DNA of 14,092 nucleotides, taken from Actinomycetota bacterium. GTDB lineage: Bacteria; Cyanobacteriota; Vampirovibrionia; Obscuribacterales; Obscuribacteraceae. The translations under genes were made by a program, and so were the position numbers. Under the pieces are notes generated by a model. That model saw nothing but the letters and a program-made list of their open reading frames with translations. It had not been told where the DNA came from and made no database searches. This document shows positions 6,283-11,960 of the stretch, one piece after another; within the stretch, counting starts at the first letter, position 1, and each line of letters starts with the position of its first letter. The stretch covers positions 1 to 14,092 of the forward strand of contig CAJCIF010000140.1 of NCBI GenBank assembly GCA_903970355.1. Reading direction: 5' to 3'.

Positions 6283-7056
6283 TCAGGCGGCGATCGGGTG
6301 CTGGAGCGAAAACACCAGAAGCAATCCATCTGCTTCTGGGTCCATCACATAATTGGCTTTCAAATAGGCACCTTTATTACCCTCAAACGTGATTTTGTCG
6401 AGGAAGTGCACCTGTTGATACAAGGGAAAGGCTCTGCTCTCGAGCTGTGGTTCAGCGGCACCGTTTCCGATCTTCTGCTCTACGACGATGAGCGGTGCGG
6501 GCGGTGCCCCCTCTGCATACATAGAGAGGGTGCCATCTCCATTTAGCTGAAAAATGATGTTGAACCTGGGCTTACCAGCTAATATGGGCTTTAGCGGATT
6601 AGTGAAACTAAGCTGCGCAGGCTCTCCCACCGGAAAATAATCGCCGGCTATCATGATGCTGGTGATTGGTTTTGAGCCGTCCGGTTTGGTGTACGGCGAA
6701 TGCGGATCACCGATTCCTTCCGGTGCCGCACCGCCAAAAAGCTCGACTATGCTCATCAATTGAAGCAGTTGGAGGCCGGCTTGGTCGAGTAAACGAGACC
6801 AAGTTCGGGCAAACAATTGCGGTCTCGGTGTGCTGAAAAACTTGATGCTTCCAAATAGAACCGAGACAGCCCCTTGCAGCTCTCTCGGCAAACCTTGGCT
6901 GACCAGGAGGGCTATTTCGAAATCCAACCGTTCGCTAAGTCGCTTAAAGCGGTTTACGTTTTCCAGTTGCAGTTTTGCGTTTTGTTTAGCTATCCTGCGC
7001 ACAATGGCGTAGGAAGCGCAGATAACGACGACGAGGAAAATCAAAAGTATCTTCAC
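6283..7056 (-). CDS. Membrane-anchored protein of unknown function
   Basis: I do not recognise the family. I start it at the GTG whose first base pairs with 7056, preceded by AAGGAG (7062-7067) at a 5-base gap. The frame is open farther upstream, but that part has no SD and reads unlike protein. The 257-aa product has one N-terminal membrane helix (about 3-19, ILLIFLVVVICASYAIV). A basic, probably coiled helix follows at 20-45, then a soluble region with GGAAPEGIGDP at about 108-117 and a C-terminal beta-rich part (150-257). With a type II topology the bulk would face outward; the positive residues just after the helix argue instead for a cytoplasmic side. It probably forms a unit with the PDZ-thioredoxin gene downstream. 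Confidence 0.6.
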   Translation of the reverse strand: MKILLIFLVVVICASYAIVRRIAKQNAKLQLENVNRFKRLSERLDFEIALLVSQGLPRELQGAVSVLFGSIKFFSTPRPQLFARTWSRLLDQAGLQLLQLMSIVELFGGAAPEGIGDPHSPYTKPDGSKPITSIMIAGDYFPVGEPAQLSFTNPLKPILAGKPRFNIIFQLNGDGTLSMYAEGAPPAPLIVVEQKIGNGAAEPQLESRAFPLYQQVHFLDKITFEGNKGAYLKANYVMDPEADGLLLVFSLQHPIAA

Positions 7057-7385
7057 AGGAACTCCTTGCCCACGGAAATTTTCTCGGCAGCCAGAAAGCG
7101 ATTGCAACATCAGAAGATGTGCAATCCAGAAGTCTTTGGTGGTGACGGGTGTTATTTGATGTTGTTTTTCTTCGGTTGCGAGAATAAGTGGGTAGCGAAT
7201 TCTAATTGACAACCAAATGGGGCTGCAATCTTTCCCTCCTTCTGCAAATGAAAATATCGCTGTATTGGTTTTTTGGCATGGCGCCACTGCCAATGGCGAG
7301 GACTTTTCTTTGACTACTGGTATGCATTTCAACAAGCCGCTAGAATATCTTCGCTGTGATCCTAAAGTGCAGCTAAGGTAGTGAG
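7057..7385. other. 329-base divergent promoter region
   Basis: This separates the minus-strand anchor protein from cytidine deaminase and should hold promoters for both. The clearest structure is TTGGCA-TGGCGCCA-C-TGCCAA (7273-7293): a perfect 8-bp palindrome nested inside a 6-bp inverted repeat, a plausible operator. TAGAAT (7341-7346) resembles a -10 box for the deaminase, but no -35 at normal spacing was found. The rest is open in the minus frame of the upstream gene without a convincing start and looks non-coding. Confidence 0.45.
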
Positions 7386-7847
7386 ATGATTTCTGATGTG
7401 ATTCAATTCAATTCGCTCTCGGAAATTGAGCAAGAACTTGTTTTGACTGCCTGGGAAGCATCTAAGTTTGCCTATGCTCCCTATAGCAATTTTCCGGTAG
7501 GTGCTGCGCTTTTAGCCAGCAATAAAAACGGAGAAACTCGCATATTTAGAGGCTGCAATGTCGAAAATGCCAACTTCACAACTATCTGTGCCGAAAAAGC
7601 GACGATCGTAAAAGCTGTGTCTGACGGCTTTCAGGATCTACTCAGCATTGCAGTTGTATGTGCGAAAGTTCCTGGTGGATTTCCTTGCGGTGACTGTCGC
7701 CAGATATTGAGAGAGTTCAGCACGTCTATTCCAATCTTGACTGTGGTGAGTGCTCAAAACGAGTGCATTCGACGAAGCCTCGATGAGCTGTTTCCGGAGT
7801 CATTCGGGCCGTCAAGCCTGACCTGGTCTGCAGCAGTGCCGCGATAA
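7386..7847 (+). CDS. cdd: Cytidine deaminase
   Basis: This cytosolic zinc enzyme deaminates cytidine and deoxycytidine to uridine and deoxyuridine in pyrimidine salvage. The 153-aa length suits the small homotetrameric class. Signature segments are present: YAPYSNFPVGAAL at 30-42, the substrate-binding CNVENANF at 57-64, ICAEKA with zinc ligand Cys68 and catalytic Glu70, PCGDCRQ with zinc ligands Cys101 and Cys104, and the C-terminal LDELFPESFGP. The Lys in CAEK, where most members have Arg, is a mild variation. The ATG at 7386 has AAGG (7375-7378) 7 bases upstream. No salvage genes adjoin it, so it appears to be a single-gene unit. Confidence 0.95.
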   Translation: MISDVIQFNSLSEIEQELVLTAWEASKFAYAPYSNFPVGAALLASNKNGETRIFRGCNVENANFTTICAEKATIVKAVSDGFQDLLSIAVVCAKVPGGFPCGDCRQILREFSTSIPILTVVSAQNECIRRSLDELFPESFGPSSLTWSAAVPR

Positions 7848-8159
7848 CTTAGCGCACCTACCAATTTAAGCTGGTTCCTGCGATCCGAAGCAAGAAGAGC
7901 AAACGGAAGAACGCAAGGAATTGTTGTAAGCGGCTTGTTCGCCTCAATTCGAACACTTATGGTGGAATTATGTTTTTCAATATTTTTGTTCCGGAGGTGA
8001 ACCAGCAAACAGTCGCTATTGTGTTTTCTGCTAAAAGCCACCGCGCAAGAGCGTTTTAACTGCGCGTCGAAACGACAATCGCATTACCCGGCGATACGTC
8101 ATGCATACACGGACTTAAGTCCAACAACAAAATTCAATGATAAGGACAAACAAGGATCA
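7848..8159. other. 312-base gap with a perfect 12-bp palindrome
   Basis: Upstream of the next gene lies GGACTTAAGTCC (8111-8122), a perfect 12-bp palindrome 37 bases before the ATG at 8160, plus GTCG-AAA-CGAC (8066-8076). A 29-codon frame, 7970-8059 (starting MFFNIFVPEV), has GGTGG 4 bases before its ATG and is a weak candidate small peptide. A strong SD-like GGAGGTGA (7993-8000) is followed by no suitable start. The frame of the 8160 gene is open back to a TTG at 8019, but without a proper SD. Confidence 0.4.
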
Positions 8160-8678
8160 ATGAAAGATCTTACGAGTTTTTACGCACAAGCCACAGTTAG
8201 AGAAGCGGCGTTTCAATTTTTATGCCGCCATTTCGACTGCCAGAGACTGGTCGAAAATGCCCAGTTGCTCATCAATCACCCACACGATTTCCGGCGTCTC
8301 ATGATTCAGTTCGCCGAAGAAAGTGGTATTTATGTCGCGGACCTTTCTGTTTTTCAGCGGCGCGCTTTTGCCACGATAACGGAAATCATGGCGATGCCTG
8401 CTTTTCTTGCGCGAATTGTTTATGCCACCACGAATTCTTTCTCCTCGGGAGTGACACGAGAAGAACTGATACGCGCGGAAGAGGAGGAATTAGCGCAGGA
8501 AGGTTTGCTTAGCGGTTTGAGAACGCAAGTAATCGGGATCTTTTTTACCGGAGACACTGACAGTTCACGCAGTGCCGACGGCAATTCACGCAGGTCTCGC
8601 CGTCGCGCTTCTCGTCAGGGACAAACCGCGAACCGGTTCCATCCAGCCGCTCGATTCGCCTTTGCTGGTAGTCGGTGA
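8160..8678 (+). CDS. Orphan protein with a probable frameshift in its 3' third
   Basis: No family is recognised. From the ATG at 8160 (AAGGA 3 bases upstream, a tight gap) the frame encodes 172 aa. Residues 1-127 look like a normal helical soluble protein, with an acidic helix RAEEEELAQE at about 105-115. After the T6 run at 8541-8546 this frame becomes a 43-residue tail with 10 Arg and 7 Ser, typical of out-of-frame reading. The next frame, from 8545 to a TGA at 8680-8682, reads LPETLTVHAVPTAIHAG and on to PLLVVGD, far more protein-like. Removing one T would give a continuous 173-aa protein. The cause may be a sequencing error, a recent mutation or slippage. Both stops sit just before the terminator at 8684-8719. 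Confidence 0.55.
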   Translation: MKDLTSFYAQATVREAAFQFLCRHFDCQRLVENAQLLINHPHDFRRLMIQFAEESGIYVADLSVFQRRAFATITEIMAMPAFLARIVYATTNSFSSGVTREELIRAEEEELAQEGLLSGLRTQVIGIFFTGDTDSSRSADGNSRRSRRRASRQGQTANRFHPAARFAFAGSR

Positions 8679-8683
8679 TTGAA

Positions 8684-8732
8684 TGCAAGGGGAGGTGCCC
8701 TCGGGTGCTTCCTCTTGCAGCAGTTATTTTTT
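8684..8732 (+). terminator. Terminator of the 8160 gene
   Basis: Sixteen pairs join 8684-8699 to 8704-8719 around a 4-nt loop. Four are G-U in plus-strand RNA, so it folds well only when transcribed from the plus strand. CAGTTATTTTTTG follows, giving six T at 8727-8732. Confidence 0.8.
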
Positions 8733-8784
8733 GAATCAAAATACGATATAATATGGTAGAATTTTTGTTTTGGAAAATTCGGGA

Positions 8785-8819
8785 GGTGCGATCGAGAAAC
8801 GCCACTTCTCGATCGCACC
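8785..8819. terminator. Long perfect hairpin beyond the minus-strand membrane-protein gene
   Basis: GGTGCGATCGAGAA (8785-8798) and TTCTCGATCGCACC (8806-8819) form a perfect 14-bp stem with a 7-nt loop. It lies 8 bases beyond the stop of the 8828-9652 gene. In the minus direction a weak T-rich stretch follows. A TATAAT (8747-8752) and a smaller dyad (8759-8765 with 8774-8780) lie between this and the preceding terminator. Confidence 0.7.
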
Positions 8820-8827
8820 GCACGAAA

Positions 8828-9652
8828 CTATCTAGCAGTCGCCAATTGCACGGCAAGCTGCTGTTTTGCTGCTTCGACTTTTCCAAAAGCCTGGTAGGTT
8901 TTGTTCCACAGGTAGGCGAACTTTCTACCCAGATAGCCGTCTCTCGCCTTCGTAGCAAGAGCGATAGCGCCGAGGAGATGGGAACCTGCCACGGTGTCGA
9001 GCTGCTTAGCGGCAAGAACACTTTCCATTGTTGCGTTGATTTCTCGCTGCAGACAGTGAATCGCCAGTTCTCCCCTTCTTCTGTTGTAGGTCGTGACCAT
9101 TCGGAAGAAGATGTAGAAGAAAACGAGTGCCATCGCCGACAGTATCAGTAGCAGTGACGGAAATAGGAAGCAGGCGCCAAACACCACGGCGAATAGACCG
9201 TTCGCGATGATTGGCAACCGCTCCTGTGGGACCGGGATGGCGATGGTATCAGCGAGCAATTCGCTCGTTTCGAAGTAGTGCATTACTCTTTGCCCGCTTC
9301 GGCAACCATCCAGTCCGCTGATAGCATTCTGAATGGCAACCGCATAGTTCCTCTCACGGAGACAGGATTCAGCGCGGCGCAACCATTGTATGGAAAGAAG
9401 CGTGTAGGAAAGCAAATCCCTGCGCATTTCAGTCGTTAACGGAAGCGTATTCCTCGTCGCCAGGAATTGTTGAACGGCGACAATACGATATTCAAGCAAG
9501 CGCATGCGTGCTCGTGCTTCCAGGTGCATACCCGTCCTGTGCAGTCCGGCAACGAGAGCCGCAACCGCCAGGGCAATGAAGTAGGGCATGGACTGAGGAA
9601 TCGCACGCACAGCGAGCCCGATGACGAACAGCAAGACAAAGAGAGTACGCAT
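8828..9652 (-). CDS. Four-helix membrane protein of unknown function
   Basis: I start it at the ATG ending at 9652, which has AGGAG (pairing with 9661-9665) 8 bases before it; a longer frame back to a TTG at 9694 lacks an SD. The 274-aa product has paired membrane segments at about 2-18 and 22-38, a soluble central region with many Arg residues (40-146), a second pair at about 147-165 and 167-188, and a basic soluble C-terminal third (190-274). Central and C-terminal parts look helical and may face the cytoplasm. No catalytic motif or named domain is seen. It lies 52 bases after the small membrane-protein gene on the same strand, so the two are probably co-transcribed. Confidence 0.65.
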   Translation of the reverse strand: MRTLFVLLFVIGLAVRAIPQSMPYFIALAVAALVAGLHRTGMHLEARARMRLLEYRIVAVQQFLATRNTLPLTTEMRRDLLSYTLLSIQWLRRAESCLRERNYAVAIQNAISGLDGCRSGQRVMHYFETSELLADTIAIPVPQERLPIIANGLFAVVFGACFLFPSLLLILSAMALVFFYIFFRMVTTYNRRRGELAIHCLQREINATMESVLAAKQLDTVAGSHLLGAIALATKARDGYLGRKFAYLWNKTYQAFGKVEAAKQQLAVQLATAR

Positions 9653-9704
9653 AGGCACGGCTCCTATGTGATTGAAGGTGCTTAAGGTACGCAACTATTA
9701 GCTC

Positions 9705-9992
9705 TTAGTCTAGGTACATGTGTGTCGCGAACCTTTTCGGCAGATCGGAGCCGCCAACGAGGCGGACGGCACCAAAGAAGGCCAGAATAGTGGTGCCAAT
9801 TAGGGTGAAAACGGCGAAGACACTTAGGACGGCCATCGTCCGACCGGCGCGAAAGCAAAGCACGAGACCCCTCACCACTGCGATGAAATACAACAGCGCC
9901 AGGACGACGCCGAAGATGAGAAGGCCCCATTCGAGTGGTGTGAAGTCCGCGAAGTCTGACAGGATGTCTGCGAAGTCTGACAGGATGTCCAT
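9705..9992 (-). CDS. Small two-helix membrane protein
   Basis: The 95-aa protein starts at the ATG ending at 9992 with AAGGA (10000-10004) 7 bases upstream. Residues 1-16 contain a duplicated heptapeptide (DILSDFA twice), from a 20-bp DNA repeat with period 21. Two hydrophobic helices follow at about 22-42 and 53-76, with Arg residues between them (RAGR), and a short hydrophilic tail. No family is recognised. A frame on the opposite strand over the same bases is Arg/Ser-rich and reads as a shadow. It is the first gene of a unit with the four-helix protein. A possible promoter with a dyad in the spacer lies at 10063-10089. Confidence 0.65.
   Translation of the reverse strand: MDILSDFADILSDFADFTPLEWGLLIFGVVLALLYFIAVVRGLVLCFRAGRTMAVLSVFAVFTLIGTTILAFFGAVRLVGGSDLPKRFATHMYLD
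9949..9989. repeat. In-frame tandem repeat, 20 bp identical, period 21
   Basis: GCGAAGTCTGACAGGATGTC occurs at 9949-9968 and again at 9970-9989. It codes on the minus strand for the duplicated DILSDFA at the very start of the 95-aa protein. The copies are identical, so the duplication is recent or strongly maintained. Confidence 0.9.
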
Positions 9993-10062
9993 GGTAAGTT
10001 CCTTTCTGTTCAGGTTTGGGTTGATCGAATCGTTGCCCTAAATCCACAAGTCATTCCCTGCA

Positions 10063-10089
10063 TTTATAAACAGCGTTTGCTGTTGTAAA
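10063..10089 (-). promoter_or_regulatory. Possible promoter with an operator-like dyad, for the minus-strand membrane genes
   Basis: On the minus strand TTTACA (pairs with 10084-10089) and TATAAA (pairs with 10063-10068) flank a 15-base spacer. AACAGC-GTTT-GCTGTT (10069-10084), a perfect 6-bp dyad, fills that spacer. The spacing is short for a sigma-70-type promoter; the dyad's position is what a repressor site would show. Confidence 0.35.
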
Positions 10090-10214
10090 AATGATGGTTT
10101 GACTAATAGGTGTGGAAATGTAGGCGGTTATGTAGATCGATTCGAAACGAGAGAGTGACCCAAACTGTCAAACCACAAGAGAGATAGTCAAGTAACACTT
10201 TCTTTTTTCTTGTT

Positions 10215-10258
10215 CGAAACTTTCTCTTCACAAGTTTCGCTAACTAGCTGAGTTAGCG
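10215..10258. repeat. Two overlapping inverted repeats upstream of the CHAP-like gene
   Basis: CGAAACTT (10215-10222) pairs with AAGTTTCG (10232-10239), loop 9. CGCTAACT (10238-10245) pairs with AGTTAGCG (10251-10258), loop 5. Both stems are perfect 8-mers and share two bases, so they compete if folded in RNA. Confidence 0.7.
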
Positions 10259-10274
10259 TCACGGTGCTGTAACG
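10257..10274. promoter_or_regulatory. Candidate regulator site A (CGTCACG direct repeat)
   Basis: CGTCACG-GTGC-TGTAACG has two near-identical heptamers 11 bp apart. A very similar 18-mer (two transitions) lies at 12801-12818, and CGTCACG recurs at 11901-11907. An 11-bp direct-repeat period is typical of OmpR/PhoB-type response-regulator sites. Confidence 0.4.
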
Positions 10275-10325
10275 AACATTGATTATCGTTAAAACGTCGA
10301 ATGGCTGCTTCCGAAGGCCACCTGA

Positions 10326-11375
10326 ATGACCGTCAACGATCAAAACTACACGCTTAGAGAACGAAACGATGCTTCTGGCAAACATGAAGATAATCGATCG
10401 CGGTCAAGTTTAGCTTGCTTTAAGGACGCCTATGCAAGCCACCAAGTCGATTTCAAAAGCAGTCCCCACGGCAATATTTGTTTGCGTCCAACCGATAAGC
10501 AACTTGATATTTCTCCTTTGCAGTACCCGGGTGGAGACGCCGACAATCAACGCGTCTTATCAGATCAAAAGAACCGTCCTGAAGATAAGATCAAAGCAGT
10601 TTATGAAATGGCGCGCAGCGGTGCGAAGCAAATTTCGTTTGAGAATGATCCGCACAAGTACGATGTCGAAATAGAAGCGGTATCGAACAGCAACAGGAAG
10701 ATGGTGCACCTTTACACGCAAGGTGCAGATGGGAAGCAGCACGTCGTTATGCGTGGCATCGTCAATAGTAACGGCAGTGTAGAGCAAGAAAGAGATGGCC
10801 GTGGACGACTTGTAAGTTATGAAGGCAACGGCTTTCCTCAAAGCGCGCCTCTCAATGAAGTGCAGCGTACAAAGCCGATCGCCGATCCGCCTCCCAAGCC
10901 AGTACAGGAAAAGAAAGTGGAGCAACCAGTTAAACCTCCGGAGCAAATTCCAACTAATGATGCGGCGCGTTTCATGCAAAATTTGGCACAAGTGGCTGAG
11001 CACACTCTGCAAGTTGGTACTCAAACTGTAGGGTGGTGCGCAAGAGGGGTGCGTCAAGCTTTGAACAAAATGGGATTCAATATTGATCCAGGCAGGCCGG
11101 CAACTGAGCTCGGAGAATACCTTCACAAAACGGGGCAATTTGATAAGGTTCCCCTCTCCGAAATCCATGGTGCGCCGCCGAAAGGAGCGATATTAGTGCG
11201 AAATTGGAACAAAGAACATGTAAGAGCTTATGGGCGTAACATCGGGCACATAGCGATAGTTGGACATGAAGGCAGAGAATATAGCGATCACATTGCTCAT
11301 ACAAAACCCGATGGCGGCCTCTATCGAAACAGTTACGTGCTGATACCGAAAGGCTATAGCAACCCCGACACATAG
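10326..11375 (+). CDS. CHAP/NlpC-P60-like cysteine-peptidase-fold protein with disordered linker
   Basis: The 349-aa protein starts at ATG with AAGG (10314-10317) 8 bases upstream and has no signal peptide or membrane segment. Residues 1-180 are hydrophilic and unrecognised. Residues 183-210 form a Pro/Lys-rich linker. Residues 230-345 resemble the CHAP or NlpC/P60 fold of peptidoglycan amidases and endopeptidases: VGWCARGVRQAL with a candidate nucleophile Cys238 at a helix start, a PPKGAILV strand (284-291), then GHIAIVGHEG with candidate His308. No third catalytic residue is certain. Lack of a leader means it must act in the cytosol, after lysis, or through a dedicated export route. Assignment rests on motif pattern only. 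A perfect 12-bp hairpin follows at 11429-11459. Confidence 0.6.
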   Translation: MTVNDQNYTLRERNDASGKHEDNRSRSSLACFKDAYASHQVDFKSSPHGNICLRPTDKQLDISPLQYPGGDADNQRVLSDQKNRPEDKIKAVYEMARSGAKQISFENDPHKYDVEIEAVSNSNRKMVHLYTQGADGKQHVVMRGIVNSNGSVEQERDGRGRLVSYEGNGFPQSAPLNEVQRTKPIADPPPKPVQEKKVEQPVKPPEQIPTNDAARFMQNLAQVAEHTLQVGTQTVGWCARGVRQALNKMGFNIDPGRPATELGEYLHKTGQFDKVPLSEIHGAPPKGAILVRNWNKEHVRAYGRNIGHIAIVGHEGREYSDHIAHTKPDGGLYRNSYVLIPKGYSNPDT

Positions 11376-11428
11376 GATTTCCGTGTGTTGTGGTGTTAAA
11401 TAAGGTGCGATTTTCTTGTTCATAAGCA

Positions 11429-11459
11429 GACAGTGCACCTGGTCCAAAGGTGCACTGTC
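11429..11459. terminator. Bidirectional hairpin between the CHAP-like and FHA genes
   Basis: GACAGTGCACCT (11429-11440) and AGGTGCACTGTC (11448-11459) form a perfect 12-bp stem with a 7-nt loop GGTCCAA. It lies 53 bases after the plus-strand stop and 28 bases beyond the minus-strand stop. Only weak T-rich sequence follows on either side. Confidence 0.7.
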
Positions 11460-11487
11460 CAAGATTTAATTGAGTTAGTAAAAGGTG

Positions 11488-11829
11488 CTATCGCACTACG
11501 ACCATGAATTCCACGTGCGCAAAACGGATGCGGTCGCCGTTTTTGAGCATATGGATACCGGTTATGCGATTGCCGTTGAGAAATGTGCCGTGGGTGCTGT
11601 TGCAATCGCGTACGACGATTTTGTTGTTGAAGACGCTGAGAACAGCGTGTATACGAGAGATCAGAGAACTGTTGAGCCGGAGTCCGCAAAACTCGGATCT
11701 GCCGATCGCATTTTCTCCAGATTGCAGAACGATAGATGCTGAGGTCGATGGTTCGACGAGAGAGAAGATCTTTTGAACGGAAAGAAGCCGCGAATCGACT
11801 TTTGCCGCGGTGTTAGCAGCTACATACAT
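11488..11829 (-). CDS. FHA-domain phosphothreonine-binding protein
   Basis: I place the start at the ATG ending at 11829, which has GGAGG (pairs with 11840-11844) 10 bases upstream. The ATG nine codons earlier lacks an SD, and the GGAGG would lie inside that reading frame. The 113-aa product is essentially one FHA domain after a 30-residue lead. In this numbering NAIGRSE carries Gly43-Arg44-Ser45, LISRIHA carries Ser58, Arg59 and His61, STHGTFLNGN carries the conserved Asn77-Ser78-Thr79 and Asn85-Gly86, and the C-terminal strands complete the sandwich. FHA domains bind phosphothreonine peptides in Ser/Thr-kinase signalling and in secretion-system assembly. No kinase or phosphatase is in the window, so the partner is unknown. 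Confidence 0.85.
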   Translation of the reverse strand: MYVAANTAAKVDSRLLSVQKIFSLVEPSTSASIVLQSGENAIGRSEFCGLRLNSSLISRIHAVLSVFNNKIVVRDCNSTHGTFLNGNRITGIHMLKNGDRIRFAHVEFMVVVR

Positions 11830-11878
11830 AGGTCTAAAACCTCCAGGAAATTTCATAACTCAGTTCTAAATCTCTAAA

Positions 11879-11907
11879 GTGACAAGACCGTGACCAAGGG
11901 CGTCACG
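11879..11907. promoter_or_regulatory. Candidate regulator site C in the FHA/C39-like intergenic region
   Basis: GTGAC at 11879-11883 and 11890-11894 is a direct repeat with an 11-bp period. CGTGAC (11889-11894) and GTCACG (11902-11907) form an inverted repeat with a 7-base spacer. The CGTCACG heptamer (11901-11907) is shared with the sites at 10257 and 12801. It lies between divergent genes and could serve both. Confidence 0.4.
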
Positions 11908-11960
11908 TTCAGGTTATGAGAACGAGGTAATTTTCTTTCATGTCAGTGGAGGCTGTGTTT

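Larger units (their letters stand above)
9993..10325. other. 333-base divergent regulatory region rich in dyads
   Basis: It separates the minus-strand membrane operon from the CHAP-like gene. From left to right: a minus-strand promoter candidate with a spacer dyad (10063-10089), an 8-bp inverted repeat CGAAACTT...AAGTTTCG (10215-10239), an 8-bp inverted repeat CGCTAACT...AGTTAGCG (10238-10258) overlapping it by two bases, and the CGTCACG-GTGC-TGTAACG direct repeat (10257-10274). No gene is supported. AAGG (10314-10317) is the SD of the 10326 gene. Confidence 0.5.

Noticed and set aside
7057..7335. 93-residue extension of the minus-strand anchor protein
   Set aside because: AAGGAG immediately precedes the GTG at 7056, which gives a clean N-terminal membrane anchor; the extension would bury that helix and has no SD.
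7970..8059. 29-codon frame (MFFNIFVPEV...)
   Set aside because: Only a weak GGTGG precedes it and no conservation can be judged; recorded within the gap description rather than as a gene.
8545..9021. 158-codon minus-strand frame with a CVNCRRHCVNC zinc-finger-like end
   Set aside because: The Cys pairs come from a short DNA repeat (TTCACGCAG), and the frame runs through two hairpins and overlaps the better-supported minus-strand membrane gene.
9682..10047. 121-codon minus-strand frame overlapping the 95-aa membrane protein
   Set aside because: Its product is Arg/Pro/His-rich without structure; the 95-aa frame has an SD and two clear membrane helices.
11488..11776. Plus-strand frames over the FHA gene
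   Set aside because: Antisense shadows; the minus strand carries the full FHA signature.
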